A DNA stretch of 64,000 nucleotides from Zeus faber (Eukaryota; Chordata; Actinopteri; Zeiformes; Zeidae): positions 62,001 to 126,000 of the forward strand of contig OY482862.1 in assembly GCA_960531495.1 (NCBI GenBank). Reading direction: 5' to 3'. The notes beneath the pieces are model-generated. The model saw only the letters and a list, made by a program, of their open reading frames with translations. It did not search any database and was not told where the DNA came from. Positions 13,801 through 27,000 of the stretch are shown in pieces. How positions within the stretch are numbered: the stretch's first letter is position 1; every line of letters begins with the position of its first letter. The translations under genes and the position numbers were made by a program.

Positions 13801-16800
13801 GGCCCAAGAGATTCTCTGCCTGGACTTACAGAGCTTGCTTGTGGATCAGGCTGCAGATGGCATCCCACCATTCTCTCTGACGGTTGTTGGAGAGAAAGCG
13901 AAGCAGGGGAAGCGGCAGGCATCGGGGCTCGTATTGCTCCTGGATCCCACTGTTCAGTTTAGCAGACTCAAGGAGTTGGCTGTGGCAGCAAAAAACCACA
14001 CCACACAAAAACACCTGTAGACCAGAAGAAACAAAAATCAAGGATTGCAACTTGCACTGTCACAGGGAGCAGTGCGAAGCTCCAGCACAGAACCTAGGGA
14101 CCAACTAACCAGTTCTAGAGCAAATGCCTTGTTCAAGGGCATCGATGTGTAAACTGGGGTTGGTATAATACGGGAGGCATAAATCTACGTCACTCAGGTG
14201 ATTGACTTTGTTGGTATAGATACTTCACATGATAATGTGCGCAAGGGATTTCAAGGTGCCAAGGCACAGCCTCTGGCAGTAATAGAGAATTCGTTGAACA
14301 ACAGTTACTTTCATAACTCTGACCTAATTTATTGACTAAAATTTAAGAGATTAAGGGAAGATTCTTTTTGAGTATAAGCATACCTCCAAGTCAATCAGGC
14401 AGATTGACTCTGGTGCATTGGTGTTGAGCTTGGAAGTCTCCAGGGTAAGTCTGGGAAAGAGCTGCTTCAGCCAGTCTCGCAGTGCTGGCCTCTGGGCCAG
14501 TAGGGCCCACTGCAGACCCATCCAGCTCAGGTGCTGCAGATCTCCTCCATGGAACAGGATGGATCCTAAGGAGCACGTAGACACTTTTATTTAGGATATA
14601 GTGGATGTAAAAAGGCAGTAATGTGGAATTGGTCTGTCATAAAATGCTCTTGAAATATTATGGCTCTTTGATAATAAACATCTTGAATTAAGGTGATCAG
14701 ACACATCAATGTCAGCTGAGCTGTGGATCTTCAGGATTATAAATAGGCAAAATACATTTTCCCTTCACAGGCTTCAACATTAAGGCTTGTCTAGGACAAG
14801 TGGATTTTTTGTCAGGCAAGTGGAAGAGAAATTGACTTGACCCACCGGACAAGTTATAAGTCATAAACAAAAAAAAAGACTGTGTCTTGAAGTGCAGGGC
14901 AATAAAACGATAATGATCGGGATTTTTTTTCCTCTGTGTAGAAATAAAATAAGCTTGATAATTTTTATTTTTAAAGTGTTCCGCAGATTTGATCTTTATA
15001 GATGAGTGAGGAAAGTGGCAATGAAAAGCCAATACATTTGGACAATCTAAAGCTGATTTTTCACCTCTAGCCAATTGCGTTTGTCGCTATAGAAATAAGG
15101 CACGCACCCTCCCGAGTAGGTTTCACTTGCAAACACACCGCAGCAATAAGCAATAAAAGAGGAGTGGGCGATACCGCAAAATTTGGTTTGATCCGATACC
15201 AAGTAATACCAAGGCAGAATCACCGACATACTGTAGATACCAGGGGGTATTAAGTTGCCATGTGGGATTTCTGGGAATTCTAGCTCTTTTTAGTGAGCGA
15301 GATCATTTGGTACATAAAACATACAAAAGTCTCACCATACTTGGCTCTTAATGTTATTACCCAAGTGAGATGTTTCTGGATCGTATTTAACAAATACGTT
15401 ATGGAATTTGTATTCATTTACAAATAAATGTAAAAAAATAAATAGGCTGGCTCTCTGACGTGGTGGGCTCCCATCGTCCACAGAAGTCGGACACAACAGA
15501 CACATCACTACGGGATCAGTTTCTCGCTCAAAAATAAGTAAAATTGCTTATGGATTCTAGCGTCCCATTGATGCGAGAATCTGTCTTTAAAACGAGATAT
15601 AGTATTCATACTTTTTGTATCGATCTGTCCACCCCTAGCGGAGACCGAGCGGCAGTGTACAAAATTCAATCAGGAGGAGAAAGATGTATTGTTGACAACA
15701 GGGCCACATACAGTCATAGGTTGGCCCTTGTTTTTTGGATATTCAAGTTCCGACTCAAGTGCCTGTACATGATCATTGTATAAAAATATTTAGCATTTTA
15801 TTTTCTGATTTCTTACCCCTATTTTTCTTTGATATTTATTTTGTTAAAAAATAATAATGTTAAATTTGGAACAATGCAGATTTTTATTTTAAGACTAAAA
15901 TAGACTAAAGTGTTTATTTCATTCCACTAATCAAAGTTTAAAAAAAAATCTTTATATAAAAAAATGTTTTAACATAAATTGTGATTCATATAGGTTTATA
16001 ACGATAAATATTGTTACCGAATGGTGTGAAATATTTTATTGTGATAAAAAATTTGGCCCCATCACCCAGCACTTGTGTGCCACTCATTACTCAGCTATTT
16101 GACGTTAGTTAAATGAATACATTCAGGATACAGACATGAAATGAATGCATTTTTCAACTCAGAATGCTTTGATTGACCAATCAGGAATCAATCCAAGTAT
16201 TTCGCAGAGCAGGAACTGCTCGCAATTAGATGAAGAGCATTCTAGATGCGTCCCAGCAGCAGTTGGATGTGTTAAATGACAGAAGATGCCCTGAAAGTTT
16301 CATTCTGTTTGATCCAGAGGAAGTTTGCACATTTATGTTGGCTACCCTGTTTAAAGACCCTATATTAAGCCCCCTAGTGGTGACGTGTGTTTCAAGATAA
16401 GGTGCCTTATCTTTGGAGCTACTCTAAGAACTACAAAATGTATCAAATAAAAACTACAATAGCCATATGTAATTTTGAATGTCTGTTATGAGAATAATAA
16501 AATAGTGAAAGCAGGTCACCGAGATGCTTATCTGAACATTCATTGGTTTCACTCTGCATTGCCTATTGTTATATACAATCTAAATTAATATGATAATGAT
16601 TTGTTGAGGTGAAAACAGATTCAGTATAGCCATACATTCATAAATTAAATCATTTGTATGTTGACACTGGATGCGTTAAACTGTTGTGCATCGGAATTTG
16701 CAAACAAAATTTAAAAAGTAAATTATCATTTTTACCCGGACAAGTGTCTCAAAAAGCGGACAAATGTCGAGCACTGGCTTTATCTTTTTCAAGGTGTTTT

Positions 16801-19103
16801 TTTAATCTTCTACTGATGATTGGTTAATTCACCTAGACAATATCCCATTTCCTGGGGTTCTGTTTATATTCTGGGAATCGACTATATCTAGAGGAGACAC
16901 TGAAATTAGGAGTGACAAAGGTTACAAAATACCATTGTCCCACTTGGCCAGGTCAGGCAACTCAGGGGCCTGTGTGCTAATGGAGTGAGCATTGTCATTA
17001 GCGATGAACGAGGTTCCAGTTGAGCCCTGATGTCCAAACAGAAGTTCATAAAGAGAGGCCTGTCCACTGCTATTTCCAAATGCTTCAACCACCTGCAGAA
17101 AAAAAAAAAAAAAAAAAAAAACACAAACACTTTAATGTTTCATAAACCTAGGGCCATCAAAATACTATATGCCAATTTTCAATTTAACATAAAAAAAGAA
17201 GAAAAAACAGTGTGTTGAACCTTTATAGCATTTCAAATTCAACTCAAAGTGTGAACACATGGACTGACCTCTCTGATAAAGCTGGGAGTGCCTGTACTGA
17301 GGTTGAGAAGCATGTGCCCGGCCTGGCTCTGTCTGTCACTGGCCATCAGCTCCAGCAACTGGGGGGGTGACTGATCTACCTTGGACACCTTGGACTTTGG
17401 TCGAGGAACCTAATAGATGGACAACAAACACAGAAACAGTGCTAGATCTGTAAAATATTTAATTCAAACTTGCTGGAATTAACTGAGCAAAAACCGCCTA
17501 GGCCGAGGTACTTTACTAATATAATCTGAATTGCACTTTTCCAATTGATTGGAAAGTTTTACTCTTGATTTGTGAAGGAAGGAGCTTAGATCCGTCTCTT
17601 CTGACTGCAATATATATATTTTTTGCTCCATTCTCCATCAGGGAACAACAGCACCTGCTCATGCTGTGCACGCTGGCTGAAAAAAACAAACATGTGACCC
17701 ACCGCAGCAAAATCCGCCATCTGGCACATTTCTAAAATCGCTAGGAGCAGCCAAGTAAGTTGAAAAAAAATATTTCTTGAAGGAAAATTTGATTTTTCCA
17801 GATTCGTTCCTTTGAGGGTTTTTTTTTTTTTTATCTCTCAACGTATTTTCAAAATCGTTTGATTTATAAATAGTAGGAAAATGTTCAACAATGGAGTTAA
17901 ATATTCCAGTTAGATTACATGGGGAAACACAGTTAACTAACCGAGACGATGAATAGCGCTGAACAACGCCGATCGATGGATTCCTTAAAAGCGACCGACC
18001 AGGTGAAGAACATTCATCCATATTCCATGTGATATGAAGTCACAATGTGAAACCGTTTTGATAGAATTCAACCTTTAAATGGTAATACTTTTACACACAC
18101 TGAGCCATTGTTGTGAAACTGTGTAGAAGAACCCTTTGCATCACGCACCTACGTCACTTCCGTATACAGACTGTTAAAGCGCAGCAACGGGGGTGTTTCG
18201 GTCTCACTCGTTTGTGAAAACTTTCTTCTCTGTATCATTATGGATTATACAAAGTGGGTGGCGGAAGCTCTGAATCGTACTTCGGACCTTAATCTGACCA
18301 GTGCGATAGATCCAAGTCAGTGTTAGCAGCGCGTACTGGACTTCATTTTCCGTGATAATAGTCAGTTCTCCGACAGCGCCGCAAAGAACGACAGTGCTGC
18401 TGAATCTGATATTACTCCAGACTTGGAAACATTTCAAACAGCGGATTTCAACCTGAATGTGACGGTGAAAAGGATAATTTTCAAGAACCACCGGAGGAAA
18501 ACGACGATAGGCCCGTTGTTGTTAGAACGGAAGAAGTTGATGACGGGGGAAGTCCGTTGAGGTTGGTGACAGATGTTCCGATTTTCTGAGACTATAATTG
18601 ATACTCTACATTTTGTTGTGTTGTTTTAAACTCCAAAATAATTCCACTTCTATAAAACATGTATATTTCTATTGTTAAATAAAAGCTTTTTTAAAAACAA
18701 GATTAGTTGTGTGTTGTTGACGCTGTTTGTGATTGGCCCATTCAGCATTATGTTAATTAGCCATGAGGCTTGCTTTGTCTGCCAACCCCCATTTGCATTC
18801 TGGGAGCTCTGGGTGGGTCACATATTTCCTACAGCTTGGAGAGCAATTGCTTGCATGTTGTGGAAGTCCCTTGTTTTTGCTTTAGTGGTCCAGTTGGCTG
18901 TCCTTACCTGGTAAGCCACCAGGAAGCATAGTGTAGCTAGGTCTTTGACAGCTCTCCAAGGCTGCTCGCGCTCTTGGGCCATCTTCAGCAGCAGGGTTCC
19001 TGCATGCAGGTACAGGAGACCCCGCATCTCACCAAACACCTCACACAGCTCGTCTGGCTGACTGCTTGCCGTGGTGCTTAGCAACTGCATGGCTTGGTCA
19101 AAA

Positions 19104-19201
<98 letters not shown>

Positions 19202-20982
19202 ACAGACACACAGACACACAGACACAATTTCCCCCAGGGATTAATAAAGTGTTATGTTAAACTTCAGGGACGCAAAATGTTTGGGGTTGAAAAAAGTGTG
19301 AAGAATGTGTGAGTAGGGGAAACACAGCTCTGGAAAGATTTCATTGTTTATCCTTAGACTTTGAGGATAAGGGTATATAAAATTCTTACTCTAGAATGAA
19401 GGCAAATGTGCTGCAAAACTAAAATTTTACTTGAATAAGACCAAGAATAACAATAGAATAATTTAAAAAAAAGTGAAATAATAAGTAATGTTTGGAATAT
19501 GTCATGTCCATATAGATGTCAGGCTGTCAGCTGTCACCCCCAGCTTGGTGGTGATGGCTGGCTGGCTTAAAACTTAGTTTCACTAGAAAATTGATTTCCA
19601 TCTCGATAAAAGCCTGTTGATAGACAACTGGCCTGCCTTTGCCCATGTAGCAAACATATACTCACCATTTCAGAGCATAAAGGCTGGGCTGCACTCCACT
19701 GGTAGACAGTTTGAGTCTCAGCACACTACTGTGGGCCAACAGCAGCTCTCGCTGGAGGCGGCGACACATCTTCTCATTGTTGGCCACACCGGGCTGAGCC
19801 AAGTACTCCTGAAACATGCCGACCAATGTTTAACACAGCTTAAGTGAACTACACTGCAGAGTAGTAGACACAATTTAAGGGCAACTCTCACCACAGATTG
19901 CATGGTGGACCCTGTAATTTGTGCAAATAAATTGAGATTTAAATTAAAACTGATGTGTACCTCCGCTTTCCCTGGGATGGAAAGACTAGAGTGGGTGGAT
20001 TAGCCCAGCAGAACAGAAAAGTGCTGGAACAGTTTTTGGCTCCATCATAGAAATTACTTGTAAAAGTGAGTAAGAGTATATGTACTTTCAAACATCGTAT
20101 CCCCCCCCCCGCCCCTTTTTCCTCCAATATACCAATATAATCCCACAGTTATCATTTACAGCCTAAATATACAAAAACCACACCCTGTTTGGATGGACTC
20201 AGGCAGACTGCATATTCAACCAAGTTCACATAATAAGTACACAACGACTTAACACCCCAGCCCCCCTTTCCGACCTGCAGTGTCTGCACCACCACTGTGT
20301 ACCAGTCAAGACTGTTGCGCAGCTGGCCCCTCCTGTCGGCAGCAAGGCAGTGTTTGACTGCCTCATCCAGCCGCCCGTCCTGTGTGAACAGCTGGACCAG
20401 CTTCACGTTGACGTGGGCATCAGATGGCCGTGCCGCAAGCTCAGCCTGCAGGAGGTCGAACAGACTGTTCCAGCCCTGCTGGCCCTGACGACTGAGCATG
20501 TGCTCCTGGTAGGGTGGGACAATGATAAATGTAAATGAAGCAAAAATAATATAAATGATATAATTCAACAACATCAAAGCATTACAATACTGTAATACAA
20601 CCCAGCAGAGGGCAAGGGCATCATAAGTCAAACTACAGCTTTTCTAGCTATGTTTACAATCCATAATTAAATATTGATGCTGTTAGAAAACGTGATTCAT
20701 GCTGCGAATCTCCCGGTCTATCACATACCAAAAGGTGTTCGGATCCAGTGACTGGGAAGGCCATTGAAGAACACTTCAGAAGAACACTGAACTTATTGTC
20801 ATGTTCATAAAACCAGTTTTAGGAGACTTCTGCTTTGTGACATGGTGCATTATCATGCTGGAAGTAGCTACTAGAAGATGGGTAAATAGTGGCTTTGAAG
20901 GGACGCACATGGTCAGCAACAATTCCCAAATAGGCTATGTCATTCAAGCAATGATTGGTATTAACAGGTTCAAAGTGTGCTT

Positions 20983-21030
<48 letters not shown>

Positions 21031-24000
21031 ATATTCCCCAAACCATTACACCTCCGCCACCAGCCTGGACTATTTGTTGACAAGGCAGGTTGGATCCATG
21101 GACTCATGCTTTTGGCACCGAAGTCTGACCCTACATACTGTGTGCCTCAGCAGATTCATCAGACCAGGCTAGGTTTTTCCAGTCTTCAACTGTCCAGTTT
21201 TGGTCAGCCTATTCCCACTGCAGCCTTGACAGAAGTGGAACCCGACGTGGTCTTCTGCTGTTGTAGCCGATCCACTTCAAGGTTTGACGTGTTGTGCATT
21301 CTGAGACGTTTTTCTGCTCACCACAATTGTACAATGTGGTTATCTGAGTTACCACCGTTTTTCTGTAAGCTCGAAACAATCTGACCATTTTCCGTGGACT
21401 TCTCTCATCAACAAGGTGTTTCCATCCACATAACTGCCACTCACTGGATGTTTTGTTTTTCGCACGATTCTGAGAAAACTTTTAAAGATGGTCATGCGCT
21501 AAAGTCCCAGGAGATCAGCACTTACAGACATACTCAAACCTGCCTGGGGTCGAAAACACAGATTAAATTTTAAAACCATGCAGATACGATTGGTTGATTA
21601 GATAACTGCCTGAATAGGTGTAGGTGTACAGGTGTTACTAATAAAGTGCTCAGTAAGTGTATAATCTATCTATAAGTGGGTATGCACTTCAGCACCTGCA
21701 GCCTCAAGCTCAAACATATCAAAAAAAATAAAATAAAATATCCCAATTATCTTTATCAAGGGTAATTCATCAAAGTGTTACCGCCTAGGCCTCATTTTAA
21801 CTAATAGCAAAATACTGGGGAGAAAAACTCTTGTCGTATAGACAAATAGAGAAATGCCAATATGCATGACCTGGCACTAATATGGTTTGGAAGAAAAAAA
21901 GAAAGGGTTAAGAAAGAAAGAGAAAGATAATTCCATTGGACGACAGCCATCAATGTTGGCTAAGTGATTAACACTGTTGGCTTATGGCTAGAAGGTTCTG
22001 GGTTCTAATTCCTCCCACCCTAAAGTCATGAGGTTATATACCCCTGTCGATACCCTTAACCATTGCATTTGCTCAAGAACAGGAGTTGGTCACTGAGCAC
22101 TGCACTGTTGCTTCCCACTGCTCTTAAATAGTAAGGATGGGTCTAATGCAGGGTTGTCCACTCTTTTTCGGCTTGCAAGCTACTTTTAAAATGACCAGGT
22201 CAAAATGATCTACCTTCATTAAAAAATGCTAAATATATTTATTTATATGTATATACTGAGTATACTTCATATATACACAATATATGTTGGCGTACCTTGC
22301 ATCCCTGCATGAACCCTTACGGCACAATAGCATTAAATACATTTATGGTCACTACCTTACTCTGATGACTTGCACTGAATGGAGCTGGCCAGGGTTGCAT
22401 AGTCCGGACAGTAGCTGCTGGTAGCCAGCCTCAAGCAGGCTTCCAAATGAACATCCGTGGTGGAACACTATTTCCACTCAATAATCTTCATGTGGGAAAA
22501 GGCTGACTCACATAAATAAGTAGACCCGAATAATGCAGCCAAGGAGGTAGCACATTTCCTCATGTTTGGGTAATTTTCCTCTGTGAGTAAGTTCCAAAAA
22601 CGGTCCATGAGCCCTGGACTTGAGCTGAATGTCAGCCTGTAGTGTCAACATCTCATCCTCCACTGCAGACGAGTTCAGGTGAAACAGTGTTGCAATTTTT
22701 GATGCGAGTCAATATCTTCCCTAAATGTGAAGCACATAAATGTAGCGATTGGCTTGAGTAAAGCACCTTGAAACCGTTTGTCTGACAGACAGTTTTCAAT
22801 CTGCTCTGTGTAGAGCGCACTGTCGGGGCGCTCCTCGCACCCCTCCCCTCCCTGCCTTCCCTTGGGTCTCCAGCTTTGATGCAAGGTTGTGAAAGTTCCC
22901 CAAATCATGACGCTGCAGCTTTGAGGACAGAAGTTGCACTATTGAACTGAACTGATCATGTTGACCACGGTTTTGTCTTTTTCTTGCAGATTTTTTATTT
23001 TTTTTTGGAATGGCGTGCGATCTACCCGCACTACCTTCGCGATCTACCGGTCATATTGGGCACCCCTGGTCTAGTGCATCGGACAAACTTCTTCACAGGG
23101 ATCTATTAAGTTATTTAAAAACAACAAGGAAATCTAACACGGAGATTTTCAAGAGGTGATCCATCTGACCTTGAGGTTGAATACAGCAGGGTTGCCAGGC
23201 AGAAGCTTAGCAGCCTTCTCCACCCAGAACTCTGTCCTGCTGTCGCATTCCACCTTGCTGCACAGTAATTCCGCCACCTTCAGAACCAGGTCTTTCTGGG
23301 CAGGGTTCAAGTCCACTGACCTCTATTGACAAAAATGAAATCCACTGGCGTTAGTGTTGTCAAGTGTCACTTTTGTTAATGTTAATACCCCTGTCTTTGT
23401 TTCAATTCCAAATCAATAAAAGAATCCACATTGCAAAAATAAATAAATAAATAAATAATTGCAAGATCGTGAGATGAAGAATTTGCAACCTAATGCCTGT
23501 CTGTTTTGAAAGAATCTCACGATCTAAAAACACAACCAGAAACATTGGACGCTTGAAGCCCCATCTTGATATCAGATGCTGTTCTTAAGCATCTTCTCCT
23601 AAATGGTATTGTTTTGTTGAGAATACTTTGCTGCAGGCAGCTGTGTCCATTTGAGGCAAAAACCTGTTTAAACATTTGCTCTGTAGAGCATTACTTGGTG
23701 CAAACTTTACTTCTAAGTACTGGAGGCAAGTTAAGGTAAGTTAAGGTAAGTTTCATTTGGGAGGATTTAAATGTATACTTAAAAACAGACAATTAATACT
23801 ACTAAAAGTATTGTTAGAGCTTATTGTGCATCACCGGGTGTCATGACATTTCACTGCATATATGTATGACCATATGTATATGTATGTGACAAAATAACCT
23901 CTTGAATCTTAAGGAAGCCATAGAAACAAGTATTTGCCAAATGCGATTGCGCCTTCTCCAGGAGGCATCTTGGCCTTCATAGGGGTTCTTGCAAATGGTC

Positions 24001-27000
24001 GGTGAATATTCGTCCACGCTAAAATGAAAGAACTTTGGTGATGTAAATGGCATAGTTCATCAGCAGCAGGAATTGAGCGGAGACTGACAGCATGGGGATG
24101 TGTGGAATTTCTGGTGTGGACTCCAGTGTTGAGAGCTTGAAACCCTCAGCAGCCGTCAAAATAATGGTGGACGGACTGAGGCTGGCACCCTATAAACAAG
24201 CTTGGCAAACCCCCGCTGCAATCTCATGGTCACCTTATACGACGAGTGATCAAAACATTAAATAACATTGAAAAGCATCGGTTCCTTTTAATGAAGACAA
24301 CAGGCTTGTTAAATATTCTCTAAATGAGACCCTAAATCAAAAACCTCTATCTAAATGTCCAATAACAGGGCTCTGACTGTTACCCCAACCACCTTCAAAG
24401 TTAACATGGACCATCCTCAATATAAAATGCTGTTTCTTCACATTGTACACAACTACATTATAATTGGTTAAAAGTCATCCATAGTGGTTCTTGTAAATGC
24501 AAGACAATTCAAAGGATTAGGAAATAAAGTGTGATGGAAAACACATGCTGTAGCCACCATCTTTCTACAAAGCAAAACAGCTCATTTCTCTCCAGCAATC
24601 ACCCATATTCTTCTTTCATTTCCTCACGTCCTCTTAAAGAGATGCACTGTTCTTAATCCAGCAATTCTTCTCCCCACCAATGACGATGGAGATTGTGAGA
24701 GAAAATGCAGATGATCAATGTTCAGGAATGATATAACTTTACAACCAAGTGATGCCTAAATGCTAAGGAGTATATGTTTAGCATCTTCAAAACATTCAAA
24801 ATAAAACACTCACTATTCTGTTTTCCAAATGGGGGAGAGAACGAGTGTGGCAGTTTCTACAAGTTCAAGTTCAAGAGAATTTTTGTCACATACATACACA
24901 TACGGTCAGGTGTACCTGCTGCGCCGCAGGTGACAGATCGCCCACCTAGGCCGGCAGGCTTGGGTGCCCCAAAGCCTCCATCCTGTCTGTCGGGCGTATA
25001 TTTACTTATTTTTATAATTTCCATTAATTTATATGCTTATTGCCTAATTTATTTATTTCATAGGCAATATTTTTATTTGCGTGCCATGTCCTAATACATC
25101 GTCGTTGTGCACAAAGACGATGTATTAGAGCTGTGAATGAGCTGCATGCTTGCTGCTCCATCGGTCACTCTCCAGCACGAGGAGTGGGGACTGGGACTGC
25201 ACCAGCAGATTTCCGCTGAAATGTCCTTCCCCCTCCCCCTCCCCCCATCTATTCCGGCATTATGATGGCATGTGTGAAAAAGTGCAAGACTGAAATCTTC
25301 CTGAATGTAGCTGCATGTGTAAATAGTGAAACTTACTAGCAGTGCCTGAAAGGTTATCTGTAATTTACCTGGAACTGTGTGTGAAAGGTGCTAAACAATG
25401 GCATTGAAAATCTAATCAAAACCATAAAAATCAGAAGAAGTTGAATTTTGAAAATTGAATGGTGGATTTCGAGAATCCATAGACAGCACTAGTCTGAACA
25501 AAGGTCATCATGTGGTGACAAGGCTGCTGAATTGTTTGCGTTAACTGTGGACAAAATTTCAATATTTATACAGACAGTCGTTATGCATTTGGTGTTGAGG
25601 ATTTTGGTGCCCTCTGGCAACACCAAGGTTTGTTAACCTCTGCTGGAAAATTTGTTACTACTGTAATGCTGACCTTGTAAAGAACCTTTTAGATGCCATC
25701 ACCCTCCCATTGTGAATTGCTATTTGCAAATGTGCTGCACATACCTTACCTTGCATACCATGCCCCTGACCCCATCTCTAAAAGAAACGTCCGAGCTGAC
25801 ACAGCAGCCAAAGCCGCCGCTCTGACACTGCTTATTTTCAAACAACGTGCCCCCCCTCCCCACAGATGAGAACACTGATCTCATTAACCTTGTTCCCTTC
25901 CAAAAACAGACATCCCACACCAAACTGGAAAAAAGTTCTGATTTTGGAATTTAAATAGGACATGATATGATCGAATGATTCACTGATATTCCTGTCTATT
26001 AACGAGCCAACGTCCGGAACTTCAGTGAGCGTCGCGCCGGTAAAGGGGAAAAAAAAATTAGCAGGCCGACCTGGGTGCCATGTTTACATCAGAGCTGATC
26101 GGAGGTGGAGCCGCTTAAAATCGGTGTCTATTGCAGGGTCATTTGACCCAGGACTGAAACTTAGGTGTCACCTTTCCCACTGATGACAAATGCCTGATAA
26201 TAGCGGGTGTTACCAGGTATTTGGTGCAGTGGGAAAGGGGAAAAACAAAACATCACGTCATGAAGGCTGCTTTGTAGTTCTGTGTCGAATAGCCGCCGTA
26301 GGTAAGCCGTGGGTGGCTACACCATTGGGCTGTCAACATTGGCTATTCAAATATATCGAAATATCTACTAAAATTTTTTTCAAATGTTCCTTGAGGTTCA
26401 GCAACTCCATGTTGTAAACCGGCATGTCTGTTTTCATAGACTGGCTCTGTTATCGATTGTTGCGGCGACTACAAGAGGGCCTTCATTCACTTGCGCGGAT
26501 AAAACAATAAAAAATATATATTTCTGCTGAAACACTTTTGAGTGTTAATTTTCAGATTCAAATGTTTTTTTTTTTTTTTTTTTTAATATTTGTATTTATT
26601 TATTTATTTATTTTTACACACAATTGGAATATCATTCGATCATCCGGCCATCGTTTGACAGCCCCACTACACGGTGCTTTTATTTATGGTTTTGTGTTGG
26701 TCGGTTCTTAGGGCACCAATCAATAAGATGGCACTTTTGGTTGACACTTGCCCCCCAAGCATCTGCACCAATTCAGATACTTTTGTGGCATTTGTGGCCC
26801 CCCCTCACAACCAAGTTAGGAGCAGACGGGTTAGATGTTGCTCCCCACACGCATCAATGAGCCTTGGGGGCACAAGACGTTGTGGGTGGGTGTCTTTCCT
26901 TGGACCACTTTTTGTAGGTACTAATCACTGCGTACCGGGAACACAACACCTGCCGTTTTGGAGACGCTCTGACCCAGTTGTCTCGCATCACAAATTGGCC

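Noticed and set aside
13980..13981. Alternative acceptor for ranbp2 exon 11 at CCACAG
   Set aside because: It would drop the conserved VFLxGVVF segment and break the phase with exon 10. The acceptor at 14,015 keeps both.
18818..19312. ORFs of VCVCVC and THTHTH repeats
   Set aside because: They are translations of the (CA)n microsatellite. The real coding part is ranbp2 exon 7.
22675..22908. Open frame inside the hAT element as an independent gene
   Set aside because: It falls within the 8-bp-duplication-bounded element, lacks a domain and is bordered by stops in the decayed transposase.
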